The notes: a model not told the origin generated them from the sequence alone. Numbered from the stretch's first letter, positions 11,074 through 21,893 are shown. The stretch is DNA of 64,000 nt from Ophiura sarsii (GCA_035610835.1 CM069442.1:27729798-27793797); one strand, 5' to 3'. Numbers and translations are program-made.

Positions 11074-12376
11074 TTTTTGTTTCGTTTCATTTTACGATAT
11101 AGTTCATATAATTATACAGGTCAATTTGCAAAATTGTATACCTGGTCACTTTTTGGAAATCTTGTCATTGGGTTGCAATTTCTTTTAAATTAATATTATT
11201 GCTGTATAAAGTACAACTTCGTGGGCCTTTTACAATGTCATGAATGTGTTAATTATATTAAAATACGCCATGAAATGGCCCCTGAGCGCATATCAAAACC
11301 CAAAATTTCACGCGCAAGGCGCTCCACTCGCTCCGCTTGTTTCGCTTGCATGATCGTAATTTTCGTGCCCCCCCCCCCATTTTCATATACGCTCCGCCGC
11401 GCCTGGTACTGTGCAATGTCTACACATAGCTCTAGCGTATTTAATTGCCGGGCAAAGATGTATCGTTGTATTCAACGATGTGTTCAAAAGTAGGTGATTA
11501 AAAAATATTAAAAAAAATAAAAAATCCCGACCGACCTACCCTATTTGTTTTGGTCATGTTACGCAATCAAACCTTCTTTTTTTTTTAGTCCTATCATGAT
11601 ATTGGGACTATTTTTAGATTATTGAACCCTATACGTTCAAACTATAGAACCTTTGTACTATAGAACCTTTTTTGTATTATAGAACCTTTCGGACTACGAA
11701 CTGTGAGTCGATAAACATAAAACCGCGAATGCGAAATGGTCTTCACCTCATTGCAAGGGATTTGACCTGATACTGGGTTTTCCCTTTTAAAGGGAATTTT
11801 TATTGTTACTGAAATGCTGCAACATCAACTTTGAGACGGATACAATCTATCACTAACACCAGCGCCAGAATACTTCGGCACTTTTTTCTGTGACAACTGC
11901 GTACAGCGTAAACACGGAAGTGCGTTGTAGAACAGCGTCACAACAGCGTTATCTTTGAGCAGTTCGACGTGCCGCGGCCCCTATCCGATTGGCCGCGATT
12001 GTATCTATGGGTCATGAATGTCCACGCCCACACGCTCATTAACTAGACGCGCGCATTGGCGGTTTTAAAAAAGTGCTGAAGTATTCTGACGACGACTTTT
12101 TTTTTACCACACGGGCAGACGGGTGAAAAACACGTTGTTTTCTCCGGCATGGCCATGACCTGTCAGGAGCTGACAGGTCATGGAAACAACACTCGGCTAA
12201 TCGTTTATTATCTAATTCGGCTCTCAAACGATAAACTTTATTCTAATAGGCCCCCTTTCTATGACTACCTGAAACAAAACATATGTTAATGTGACACATT
12301 GGGGAACATTGTTCATCAGCGACGAGCTACGGGCAGGTTAGAAGAGAGACAAACGCATTACAGAGACCTATACTGT
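11074..12376. other. gene-free stretch with inverted repeat debris
   Basis: Contains an inverted pair near AGAATACTTCGGCAC (about 11868) and GTGCTGAAGTATTCT (about 12072), suggesting a decayed short transposon, and the hairpin at 12153. No coding feature supported. Confidence 0.4.
12153..12183. repeat. perfect 14-bp stem hairpin
   Basis: CCATGACCTGTCAG and its exact inverse are separated by GAG. Such a stem can extrude as a cruciform or fold in RNA; no neighbouring gene explains it. Confidence 0.8.
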
Positions 12377-12566
12377 TATACGCTGTTTGGCCATCTCGAG
12401 ACAGTGACGTAACTGAAGAGGCGCAGCTTTTACGCACGCGTGTGTATCTTCCGCCTTTCAACGCTCGTGTTTGTACGCCAGCGCCGCGAGTATGCGCGCG
12501 CGTCATGTGATGCAATAGTAGAATACGCGGTTACGTCACTGTCTCGAGATGGCCAAACAGAGTATA
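12377..12566. mobile_element. 190-bp TIR MITE (TA target)
   Basis: The termini TATACGCTGTTTGGCCATCT and the inverse of TATACTCTGTTTGG continue as a perfect match through CGAGACAGTGACGTAAC. TA at both ends fits a Tc1/mariner-mobilised MITE. Confidence 0.7.
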
Positions 12567-14134
12567 GATCTGCTGCGTTCGCGTTCGGTAAATAACACAA
12601 TCGAACGATACAACAACAAAGAACATACCATAATTGTCCGGGGAGTTACGCCTTAAACAAACCTCTCCTACAAGAATAATACTCCGCGATAAAGCCTCTA
12701 CATGTAGTCTTAAGGGGTTTGGTCAAGGGCCGGTACTACCCGCGCGTATGGAACAATTTTTGAAGCCAGCTCAAAAACAACAGCGTCTCCCTGCATCGCG
12801 TAAAGGTAAATGTGTACGCTCGTGTATTGTCGGCACTGCGCCGCTGCATGCGTGTATCAGTGTGGCAGACTTCAACGGCGTGCAGGCTTTTATTTTTTGC
12901 TAAAGCTAGATTATACTTTTTACTAAGATTTCCAATGGATTTGCGAGATGATATTACAAGTTAAGGTATGGGTAATTACTGACTTGGAGTGTGTCTGCAC
13001 CATGCATGGTCTGCACGGGCCGCCGGGCCGACCAAGTCAACTTTAACTTTGACATGCATGGGTTGATTTGTCCACAATATTTCAATTATTATAATGCCTA
13101 TTCCAACAGTTTACAGTAGCCATTTTATTGGCTATGGATACCATCGCGATAGTTATTTTACCTGTTTTCTAAAGATACAATATTACTATATTCTGGTAGA
13201 TTTAGTTCCCGATGTCGTTGTTTAGGTTCTCTTTATGTCCGTCAAGATATGTATTTGTTCTTTTATTTATATTTTGATGTTGTTATCTATAATATGTTTG
13301 GGCCGATCTTATTCTTATTTCACTCACATTGGCATTTTTAACCCTGCCCATCTGTGTCCTTGTAATATGAATGTTCTATGAGACAGTGGACCAAATAATT
13401 GGTCCGTCAGAGCTCTTTGTAAAGAGTTACCAGTTTGATTTGTAATCGCTCAGTTCATTAACCTTGTTAAGGGTACTGCACCACGGTAGCGACGCGCAGT
13501 GCCGCTGGCACTGTGCCAGCTGATTGTTTGACTCGAAAATGCGAGCGTAGCGTCAAATAAAGGCGCGAGCGTGAATTACTGGCGTTGAGTCGCAAGCGCA
13601 TTTTGACAAAATTCAAAATATTCCAAATGCGCGTCGATCGACAAAAAGCGCTATACGCGCATCTTCCCGCTTGTTTCTATTTTGTTCATATGCCGCGAAA
13701 ACTCAAAATGAAGCCGAGGAGAAAGAGTGGTCAGTTTGTTTGCAGTAGTTTGCGATATGATTTCACAGTTAAAGACCCATACTCGGTAAAAACTCCGAAC
13801 CCCCAATCTGTATGGCCAGAGTGCTTAGGTAACCGCGTCGTGAATATCGGTTGGATATTAACGACACACTGATGCATGCAAGGTTAATTGTCACCTCTGC
13901 CTGAAAGAGCTGTATACTGATGTTGTCAAGAATCTCAAGATGCTCACGCGAAACACCGCCCCTGATTACAGGCCTGTCTGACCCACTAGTTACGATATAG
14001 TTATGGCATATAACTATAGTTACGATAATTCTTACCGTGCTATTGTTATGCCATAATAAGATTTTTGGAATTAATTTAAAAGGCACAGAATCAAACATAA
14101 TTGAAGCTGTAACATGCTTATTATAGTATAAGGG

Positions 14135-14890
14135 CAGTGGCGTAGCTACCGGGGGCATCGGGTGTGAATGCCGCCCCCGACAGAGGTGTTTGTGCCCCCC
14201 TCACTCTCCGCCGGGACGTAATGCATATGCGTTATAACCATTTAAAAAGGACCATTTTTCGCCTGTGTTTCGGAGATAACATGCCCTAACATGCCCTAAC
14301 CCCCCCCCCCCCCCCACACCACACATCCAAAAGATGATCCGATATTGTCCACACGAAAAGAAGTCTTAACAACCATCTACATAGTATCAAGAAAAACCAC
14401 TAGAACTGACCGAACCAGTGATTGTAATTGTCTATTTTCTTCTAATGTTAACTAAATTGAATTGGGGGAGCAATCTTTTGTGTGTGGGTGGGGGATTCCC
14501 CCTTGCCCCCTGTAGTAGCTGTGAATGCACGGGTAGTTTCGTACCCGGGTACCCGACCCGTTTTTCGGGCGGGTACCCGGGTACCCGAAAATAGAAACTA
14601 AAATAATTTTTTTTTTTTTTTTTTTTTTTTTACAATTTTTTTTTTTTAAGTTCAAATTTGTCCCCAAAAATGACACATGATGTGGTCAATAGAGGTCATT
14701 TGGGGACACATTTTGTACTAAAAAAAAAAAAATGTAAAAAAAAAAAAATTGTAAAAAAAAAAAAAAAGATTTTTTTTTTTTTTTTTTTTACATTTCGGGT
14801 ATTCGGGTACCCAATTTGGTACCCGGGTACCCGGAATAGCGGGCGGGTACCCGGGTTCCTGGGTATAAGTCACAGCCTTAACCGCCACTG
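14135..14890. mobile_element. hAT-like termini around a GGGTACCC/homopolymer foldback
   Basis: Starts CAGTGGCGTAGCTACC and ends TTAACCGCCACTG, in inverse orientation as in other members of this family. No matching 8-bp flank is found, so it may be composite. The interior contains two clusters of GGGTACCCGGGTACCC flanking long T and A homopolymers. Confidence 0.45.
14538..14862. repeat. inverted GGGTACCC clusters around poly-T/poly-A
   Basis: Clusters at about 14540-14590 and 14797-14862 bracket runs of T (14608-14631), A/T blocks (14720-14767) and T (14769-14790). Reads both ways as a foldback. Open frames here are artefacts. Confidence 0.7.
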
Positions 14891-14939
14891 CGCATATTTT
14901 CCTTAAGGTCAGTGTCATACGCTTTACATTAGCTTAGAA

Positions 14940-15412
14940 TACCGTATTATCCCTATTAAGCGCCCATGACCTTATAAGCGCCCACCCCCTTTTTCTCAGG
15001 TGACTTTAAAAATATTATATACTAATTAACCGCCCACCTAAAAAATAAGCTTACATGTACTTAAAAATTACTCGGACTACAAATTGCTTGAAAATAAAGG
15101 GGAAATTATGGTTATTTAACTTCAGACATACTTGACATATTGTTTTGTGTTCCAAAAGTGAACTTAAACCATGTGTTAAGCCTTAAAACAGCAACAGAAA
15201 CCATTCGAAATACGCACGTTTCGTGTTTGCTGTCATTCGTGGAGGCCGCCATCTTGAATTGCAAAACATCGAATTTTGCAGTCTTGGGACGTAAAGGTTG
15301 CTGAATTTTGCAACCTTGATGGTTAACAACTTTGTAAATCAGTATACAAATAAGCGCCCACCCAAAATGACTTGGTTAACCGCCCTGGGCGCTTAATAGG
15401 GATAATACGGTA
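14940..15412. mobile_element. 473-bp mariner-type MITE
   Basis: TACCGTATTATCCCTATTAA at the left is inverted at the right (ends GGGATAATACGGTA), continuing with AGCGCCC. TA lies at both outer edges. Related AAGCGCCC sequence and a CTGTATTATCCCTAT end occur near 46551 and 47517. Confidence 0.75.
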
Positions 15413-16167
15413 CATTAAAGATTGCTAGCTGATCAAGTTTTCATATACTACATGTATCAATTGTGTTCCTGTGTACAACTACAAGGGACCATGGCCGGCC
15501 GTAAGCTAATAAATTCAGCAGATGGAAAAATACATTAAAGTCAGGATTTACTACGCGAACATTTCTTGACTTGATCACACCCACCCTCTCCAATTGTCGG
15601 CAGTGCCCGTTTGCCCGATACTTTAAAAGTGGAGGCGCTAGCCATGTGTGACGAAAGTCATGGCCGTGCGTAAAGACACAGTGACAGTGCGTCTGTTATG
15701 ACGCGAGTACGCGACTCAGACCAGTTTTGCGCTCGTGCCGCGTTGTTTTACTGTGCGTTCTACGCCTTACAACAACGCGCTTCTCCTTTTCCAACATTGT
15801 TGACCCCAAAATATCGGCCTTTTTATGGAATTATCTCAAAATATAAGCTGGTGACCCTATTTTTTTATTTCATTAATCTATAGTGCCTATTAATGCGCAA
15901 CTTTTATCAAAATTACAAAAAAATTGGCGGAGCGGTTTTCTTTTTAAATACAGAAATGTTCGACCTAAAAATTCTATTTCCATAGGATTGTGTACTAAAT
16001 AGTAGTCGAAAATGGCTAAAAACATGTGTTTTGAAATGGCTGTAGCTCAAAAAGTAAGCTGGTGACCCCCATTTTTTATTCGAGATTCGTTCTTATAATC
16101 GTTCAAACTTTGTTCACAGTGAATATTAAAAAAATTGGTGGAGGAATTCTACCGTGGTGCAGTACCC

Positions 16168-18734
16168 GTAATAATATCTGTCGGGCTAGTATTTTTTATA
16201 TCTGCTATTTATATACAAAATAAAACCAATTTGTTTGCTATCTACTGAAGATAGCAATCTTGAAGCGATGTTAACATTCCAATTAGCTAAAGGTGCCATC
16301 GTTATGCATGCTTTCTACTGAAGCTAGCAATCATTAAATTAACCGTGCACGTTTACTTTCACATTTGGGGTGGAGGGGGGGGGGGGGGGGGGGGCATTGT
16401 TGTTGTTGTTGGTTTGTTGGTTTGTTTGTTGGGGTGTTTGTTTGCTGGGTGGGGTGTTTGTTTGTTTGTTTACCCTTGTGAGTGTTGTTAATGTTTTTAC
16501 CGACACTGTCAAATTGTCATTTTACAGGTCATCGATCCTAAGTTCAATACGTAAAGACGACCACAGCTTTAAATACTATAGGCCTATATGACTTAGGCCT
16601 ATGGAAAACTAAGAACATGTTCATTCTCCATATGCAAGATTCGTACTGTTTTTTTCTTAAATGACGATTTTGATTTTTCCTTTATAAAAGTGTCAAACCG
16701 TTCGTAGAGGCCTACATAGAGGTCGGGTGCAGCGTGTTTGACGGGGGCGGTCGGGGTGGATGGGCCGGGGGAATATCCCTGGGGGAGGGGGGTTCAGGTT
16801 CAAGGTAGTGAACCTCCCTTGGAGCTGTCATTTTTATCATTTAGAAATACCAGATAAACCAGTAATTTTCCCCGTATTAAACACATTTTGTGATCTAAAC
16901 ACTATACAAAAATATTGGACGGCAATATTTTTAGAATATTGGATGCATCCGGGTACTTTGGATAAACAATATTTAATACACCGTTTTATTGTACCGTTAC
17001 AAAGCCTGATATAAATGAAGAGTTTATTTCCAAAAAGCGCTAACTCCATAAAAATGAAATAGGAGAAAAGCAACGTTTTTTAATATGAGGATGATGCACT
17101 TCTTTGATTAAGTTTTTTTCTGCCCAATGAAACATACCACACGTGGAAGATTAAAAACGTGTTTGAATTAAATTTTGTATTTCCACTGTATTTCATATGT
17201 CTTTCTTTATTTTCGGAAACGAGTGGAGTTAGCGCCCTTTGGAACAAAAATGTCTCGACCAATTTTTAGAAACCACTTTTCCAAAAAATCTTTACTTAGA
17301 AATAAAGTGCACCTGAAAGACATTGTCAAATAACATTGAAAACAGAAAACCGCATTCAAATACCTCTTAAATTTTTTGAATTATGATATTTTGTAATTTC
17401 TTGAGAAAACTGTAATTTTTGACAATTTTGCACATATTTTGAAACAACAACAATTTTGTTCGTATGCCATTTTCAAAACAAAAATCCCAATAATCTTACG
17501 TTTTTTTCATTGAATTTTATTAAGGAGATTCATATCAATGTTCTACCACCATAAAAAAAACCATATTTCTACAATTTTGGCCTTAAAATAGTGAATTATA
17601 TTCAAATTTCCGGAAATTGCCGAGGGTCATAACTTTGGACCCGAACATGCTACAGATGTAGACTAAAGGTTAAAAGTTGTATTTTGTAACTCTCTTTCAT
17701 ATTCTGTAACGCTATGGGAATTTTCAACTGAGATCAACTGGTGATGGAAAACTCCATGTGCAGAATTTTATAAATGATAATTGGCATTAGCCCCCCCCCC
17801 CCCCCCCCCCCCCACATCCACATCCATAACCCAACACGGCCACCCTTTCCACCACCTCTAACCCCTAAAAATGATAATTGATCAATCCAAACCTTGATTT
17901 AACCAATTAGACCTGTGATAAAAGTACTAATACTAGACTACGCATATCAGATACAGAGTAATGATAAATTACTCTGGCAATACGGGAAAATATTCATTGG
18001 GACATTAACCAATCACATTTCAGCATTCATGTCTACTAAATGATAACAATATATGTACGTCAATTTGTTTAAAACCTTCGGACTTTGGTACCACACCTGT
18101 TTTTATGATATCTGAATTACCAATATATAGATATCAATTTGTTTAAAACCTTCGGGTCCGTATGCACAAAAGAACTTAAACCAGGTCTAACTTTAAACCT
18201 GGTCTAAATAAAGAATAGTCCTCCCAGAAAGGACCCTTTTATGCTTTGATGAGCTCATTCTACATTATTAATTAACCCCAAGGGGTACTAAAATGTTATA
18301 ATTGTTATATTAGCCTAATTAGTTGATTCCGGTTATACTTTTGGACTTTGTTAGGGAGCATACAAATGATATAAAAGAATTTATATAGGCCTACTATAGG
18401 ACAAATATTTAATAAAAGATAAATTAATTCGCTTTTTTCTAACAATCCCGATTCTATGATCATAATTCACGTCAGCATACTGTAAGCCACCCACGCATTG
18501 CTAATGTAAGTAATTATTTGATATTATTACACGCTTTCATTACGTTCATAGACGAGGCAAATGTTCTTTGTCATGGCATGTTTATGTATGTGGGTTTTTA
18601 AACACTGCTTATCATGCTTATTAAGACTTATGTCATTACGAATAGTGACCACACAAAGAAATTCCAATTGGCAAATGGTTCGAGACCAAACTGTATCGCT
18701 TCAGCAAAGGCGCTCGATGCTTCACATACAGAAC
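16168..18734. other. gene-free stretch before the Polinton-like element
   Basis: Holds a G run at about 16376-16394 followed by a TTGTTGTTTGTTTG tract, a MITE at 17028, a C run of over 20 at 17791-17813, and a direct repeat of CAATTTGTTTAAAACCTTCG at about 18061 and 18137. No coding region supported. Confidence 0.4.
17028..17244. mobile_element. 217-bp inverted-repeat MITE
   Basis: TTCCAAAAAGCGCTAACTCC at the left matches the inverse of GGAGTTAGCGCCCTTTGGAA at the right with few differences. Target duplication not resolved. Confidence 0.5.
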
Positions 18735-18740
18735 AACCAG
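18735..18740 (+). repeat. left 6-bp target-site duplication
   Basis: AACCAG immediately before the left TIR, matched exactly by AACCAG at 28040-28045. Confidence 0.9.
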
Positions 18741-18762
18741 AGTAGTAATAGTGGTACTTCAT

Positions 18763-18799
18763 CCCAGAAATTTGAATTTCTGGGACAGAAATCTGTCCC
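18763..18799. promoter_or_regulatory. two overlapping terminal hairpins
   Basis: CCCAGAAATT/AATTTCTGGG forms a 10-bp stem with a 2-base loop (18763-18784). GGGACAGA/TCTGTCCC forms an 8-bp stem (18782-18799). They share GGG 18782-18784, so only one can form at a time. They start 22 bases from the element end and are mirrored at 27981-28017. A role as replication or recombination signal is inferred. Confidence 0.7.
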
Positions 18800-19067
18800 A
18801 AAATCCGAAATTTGGAATCAAAAAATTAAAAAATTAAAATACAAGTCTATGTTCGGAATAACCACAACAACAAAAAAAAACCAAAAAACACCCATTTTCA
18901 GTAGCCAGAGTCAAAGTCAGGCCATCGAAGTATATGAAAGGACGTTGTAATTAGGGCGTTAATCGTTTCTTCACACATTGCTACCCTATCGAGGCGATGT
19001 CTGAATGTCGTTAGGTTAATTAAGGCGTATGAAATAGGTAAGGGTTCTATTCAACTTAGCAGTAGCT

Positions 19068-19095
19068 TTGGGCTGTCCGTTATTTAAGGACAGCC
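19068..19095. repeat. TIR hairpin GGGCTGTCC
   Basis: GGGCTGTCC and GGACAGCCC surround a short AT-rich loop, a third stem in the TIR. Present in the right arm too, at about 27685-27712. Confidence 0.7.
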
Positions 19096-19552
19096 CTAGT
19101 ATTAAAACTAAAAAAAACGGAACATTATCCATAATTACTAACAAACCCTAAACCACCATTATTTGCAATGATTTCAACATTTATTCCCCAAATATGAAAA
19201 CATCCTCAAATGTGAACGTATAAATTCAACTCGGGAAAAGGTTTTATTGTTTTACTGTTTATTGAATTAAATATTTCTCAGGCTCGGACAGCATTATTTT
19301 CGCGGGTTAATTGGGTCTATCCAAGGTGGTGCCAAATTGTTTATTCGCACCAATTTAGGCCTATGTAGCAGCCGTGTAACAAAGGGGGTGTTATTGCGAT
19401 TGACAGGCTGGTTCTCTATATAATTGGAGGCCTACCCCAATCATTTTACTTACACCGGTGGCAAGCATTCTACACGCATACACACCGTCCCAACACCCTC
19501 GCTCTTATACCAGACATCGCATCGTTTTCAATATTGTCAACGCTGCACCTTG

Positions 19553-19690
19553 ATGGCCTATTCAGCCGCTGCTCCTATCGTTCGTCCGAATCCTTTGGAT
19601 TCGATACCGAAAAGAACGAGTATCCTTAACAGACCCTCTGAAAATATACCGGTAGCGAAGTCGCTCCGTACACACTGGCGACTTACGTGA
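19553..19690 (+). CDS. small TIR-encoded ORF, unknown
   Basis: Reading from ATG 19553 gives 45 residues rich in Pro, Ser and Arg (starts MAYSAAAPIV). A TATATAAT box at 19417-19424 lies about 130 bases upstream; the frame is open back to 19424 without an ATG. It overlaps the end of a second open frame in another phase (19642-19818). I do not recognise it. Both TIRs carry it unchanged, but the arms are nearly identical overall, so conservation is weak evidence of function. Confidence 0.3.
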   Translation: MAYSAAAPIVRPNPLDSIPKRTSILNRPSENIPVAKSLRTHWRLT

Positions 19691-19818
19691 ATGATCTTTG
19701 GAACTATATAATTGAATATGGTCACGCTTTAAGTGAGGAAAAACGCGATCATTTGGTGGGTGCAGTACCGGCTAGCGAATGGTTGATTAAACGCGGACTG
19801 TACCTATTATACTTTTGA
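19642..19818 (+). CDS. second TIR frame, possible continuation of the 19553 ORF
   Basis: Fifty-eight codons are open after a TGA at 19639, with no ATG near the start. The composition is protein-like: W and Y residues, the helical YVNDLWNYIIEYG, then SEEKRDHL, and an ending WLIKRGLYLLYF. It overlaps the preceding ORF in a different frame. A splice, programmed frameshift or ancestral indel near 19640-19670 could join them; the sequence alone cannot decide. Function unknown. Confidence 0.35.
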   Translation, partial: KYTGSEVAPYTLATYVNDLWNYIIEYGHALSEEKRDHLVGAVPASEWLIKRGLYLLYF

Positions 19819-19871
19819 ACGCGCGTAATAAGTACAAATACACTATTTAAATATACTTTTTCTTTTCTTCT

Positions 19872-19877
19872 TTTATT
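19872..19877 (-). terminator. polyadenylation signal of left C2H2 gene
   Basis: AATAAA on the minus strand about 250 bases past the stop of the zinc-finger gene; mirrored at 26903-26908. Confidence 0.5.
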
Positions 19878-20123
19878 TACTTTCTCATAAACTCAAAATT
19901 TGAAACGCTCCAACAAGATCCACGTCGTCCCACCAAGGAATGACGCTACTAGTAATAAAATTTAAACCTTTTTTAAATACTATACGTTACTTAAGTACGT
20001 TACGATAAATGCACGCACGACGAAATCAGTTAGCCATTACTTAAAGAAACTAAATCATAATTAACGTTACTATTACAAGGCCTAATAGTCTCTATCGGAT
20101 CGTTTCTTCTTATTCGTAATATT

Positions 20124-20777
20124 TTAATCTCCATCGTCTTCCTCGGTATCTTCATCTTCATCTTGTTCGAACAATGCTTTAAATTTCCCTCGGTATTTAG
20201 GTATAACTCTATCCAAGGCTTTGTTGACGTCCATGCCTTTATCCATTTTCTCTTCGAGATCATCTAACACTTTTTGATGAGTATCGTCGTCTTTCACGCT
20301 TAGGTAACTAGACAAAAAGTCCTTATAGTTGTTGAAAAAGCTTCTCTTGACCGCCCACAAAGTCTTTCTATCGGCCTTTCCTTTAGCTTGGTCTTCACTC
20401 ATACCCTCATTGACGTATTTGTCATACTTTGCGTTCCACATCTCCCCGGTCGTTTCTTTAGCCTCTTCTAACCAGTCTCGATAGGCAATATTGTCTTCAA
20501 GCTCGGAACTAGATTCATCTTCTCGCGATAACTCGGCATCTTCGCTTTCGGATTCAGACTCTGCTTCCTCCGAATCGTTGTTTTCGTCCCGAGAAGATTC
20601 GCTTTCGGTATCTTCCGACATTTCATACCCGGTATTACTCGACCCGTCCGTTTCTTCCATAGTAGACCCTTCCTCAGAGTGATCGTTTTCCATGTGTCGC
20701 CGTAAATTAAACCTCCGACTAAAGCTTTTGTCGCACGCGCGACAAGCGTAGGGTTTGATGGCGGACAGAGAATCCAT
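20124..20777 (-). CDS. TIR-encoded single C2H2 zinc-finger protein, left copy
   Basis: 217 aa, identical to the right-arm copy (26007-26660). The start ATG sits in a strong CACCATGG context. Residues 12-33 form one zinc finger (C12, C15, H28, H33; C-x2-C-x12-H-x4-H). Residues 34-95 are a Ser/Asp/Glu-rich disordered stretch. Residues 97-205 are predicted helical and basic-acidic, with W102 and Y/F-rich helices. The tail is DEDEDTEEDDGD-like. A lone finger plus charged tail suggests DNA binding or architectural use; no enzyme motif is present. The gene reads outward, away from the element centre. An array of about 20 TGAGTAAA units lies just upstream, a candidate promoter element or binding site. 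Family not recognised with certainty. Confidence 0.75.
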   Translation of the reverse strand: MDSLSAIKPYACRACDKSFSRRFNLRRHMENDHSEEGSTMEETDGSSNTGYEMSEDTESESSRDENNDSEEAESESESEDAELSREDESSSELEDNIAYRDWLEEAKETTGEMWNAKYDKYVNEGMSEDQAKGKADRKTLWAVKRSFFNNYKDFLSSYLSVKDDDTHQKVLDDLEEKMDKGMDVNKALDRVIPKYRGKFKALFEQDEDEDTEEDDGD

Positions 20778-20847
20778 GGTGTTTACTCTTTGAATAGTAA
20801 TCTCCGAATGACGAAGGATTTACGATACTCAATATTTTACTCTTCTG

Positions 20848-21100
20848 GTGGCTCATTTTACTAATTTTACTCATTTTTTACTCATTTTACTCATTTTTTA
20901 CTCATTTTACTCAATTTTTTACTCATTTTACTCAATTTTTTACTCATCTTTTTACTCATTTTACTCATTTTACTCATTTTTTACTCATTTTACTCATTTT
21001 TTTACTCATTTTACTCATTTTTTTACTCATTTTACTCATTTTACTCATTTTTTACTCATTTTACTCATTTTTTTACTCATTTTACTCATTTTACTCATCT
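20848..21100 (-). promoter_or_regulatory. TGAGTAAAA iteron array upstream of left C2H2 gene
   Basis: About 23 copies of ACTCATTTT/AAAATGAGT with 9- to 12-base spacing end about 70 bases from the C2H2 start codon. TGAGTAA half-matches an AP-1-type site, but the array may equally serve replication. The right arm has about 21 units. Frames through it (THFTHF, YSFYSF-like) are artefacts of the repeat. Confidence 0.6.
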
Positions 21101-21433
21101 ACATGCGCGCGTACTCTTATATTTACGGGTCTTAATAGGGGTGATCGAAAGGAAGTGTCTCTAGGTTGATTTAACCGTCGATCCTAAGTGCGGGGGATTC
21201 AATTAAAGAAATACAGAAAATCAATTACGAATAAAAATGATTAGATTATAGTAAATGACCGGTTTTATTCTTAATACCGCTAATCTACGAGTCCAGACAC
21301 GCTCTTTAACTTTGTTTACTATTTGTTACGGGGTAATTAGATCCTAGTTGTTGTTTTTCACCCCAATTAGTTATTTTTAAATCAATGATGTCACGATGTC
21401 AAAAATAACTTACCCCCTCTCTCTATAATTGTG

Positions 21434-21441
21434 TATATATA
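21434..21441 (+). promoter_or_regulatory. TATA box of central copy A
   Basis: TATATATA, 84 bases before ATG 21525, preceded by CTCTCTATAATTG, which resembles the TATA region upstream of the 19553 frame (CTCTATATAATTGG). Confidence 0.45.
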
Positions 21442-21524
21442 TGACCCAGCGTGGTTTATGAACTAACTATTTAGAGTAATCCGTCTAAATCGCCGGATCG
21501 TTACGTTTCTCCATTTAATAAGTT

Positions 21525-21884
21525 ATGGCTACTAACTACGGCGTGGATGAAGCCGGTATTTGGGACACGTCTTATCATTGCGGAAAGAAACCGTTTCAAG
21601 ATTTCTTTGAACGTTTGAGAAGAGATCGAAAGGATAACGCGGTCGAGTCTTCCGACTGTATATTGATCAGCGAGTATAGCAATCAGATCAGTCTGACAGT
21701 AACATTGAATGAGTTAGACACGGAGGAAGAAGAAGCGGAAGATGAAGCGGAAGAAGAAGAAGAAGAAGTACAGGTATTGGACGTAATACCCGGTGATACA
21801 TTAGAACATCAAGGAGAGGATGTCGAGATATTAGATGACTCTATCGAGGAAATATCAAGGGATTCCGTTATAGTCTTAAACTAA
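21525..21884 (+). CDS. copy A part 1: acidic protein with YGVDEAGIWD start
   Basis: 119 aa. Residues 5-14 read YGVDEAGIWD and are shared with copy B (22992). A basic stretch follows (FFERLRRDRK), then a long Glu run, then VQVLDV, VEILDD and a C-terminal VIVLN. These short [VI]-x-[VI]-L cores in acidic context resemble SUMO-interaction motifs, though that is inference. In copy B the same N-terminus continues into a zinc-cluster domain; here a stop at 21882 separates them, followed by further small frames. Part of a duplicated locus in the element centre. No known family recognised. Confidence 0.6.
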   Translation: MATNYGVDEAGIWDTSYHCGKKPFQDFFERLRRDRKDNAVESSDCILISEYSNQISLTVTLNELDTEEEEAEDEAEEEEEEVQVLDVIPGDTLEHQGEDVEILDDSIEEISRDSVIVLN

Positions 21885-21893
21885 AACACAGCT

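Larger units (their letters stand above)
13471..16167. mobile_element. 2.7-kb element with 19-bp TIRs, piggyBac-like
   Basis: GGGTACTGCACCACGGTAG at 13471 is repeated exactly in inverse at 16149-16167. TTAA precedes the left end; GTAA follows the right end, a possible decayed TTAA. No transposase is visible. The interior is itself invaded (14135-14890 and 14940-15412) and contains a duplicated AAGCTGGTGACCC block (15845 and 16059). The piggyBac assignment rests only on the TTAA-like flanks and GGG/CCC ends. Confidence 0.5.
18741..21260 (+). repeat. left terminal inverted repeat
   Basis: Inverse of 25545-28039 almost base for base. Differences seen include a 4-base ATTA indel near 20063, a G/A change in the GCACG near 20012, one base near 18943 and different lengths of the TGAGTAAA-type array. 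The inner edge is where AGTAAATGACC stops matching (21260). Confidence 0.9.

Noticed and set aside
14658..14918. Poly-Lys and poly-Phe frames
   Set aside because: They run through A and T homopolymers.
20491..20682. Ser-rich frame antisense to the C2H2 gene
   Set aside because: Shadow of the acidic region of the real gene on the other strand.
20848..21135. 95-aa frame of FTHFTHF repeats and its mirror at 25670-25936
   Set aside because: It is the translated ACTCATTTT array, not a protein gene.
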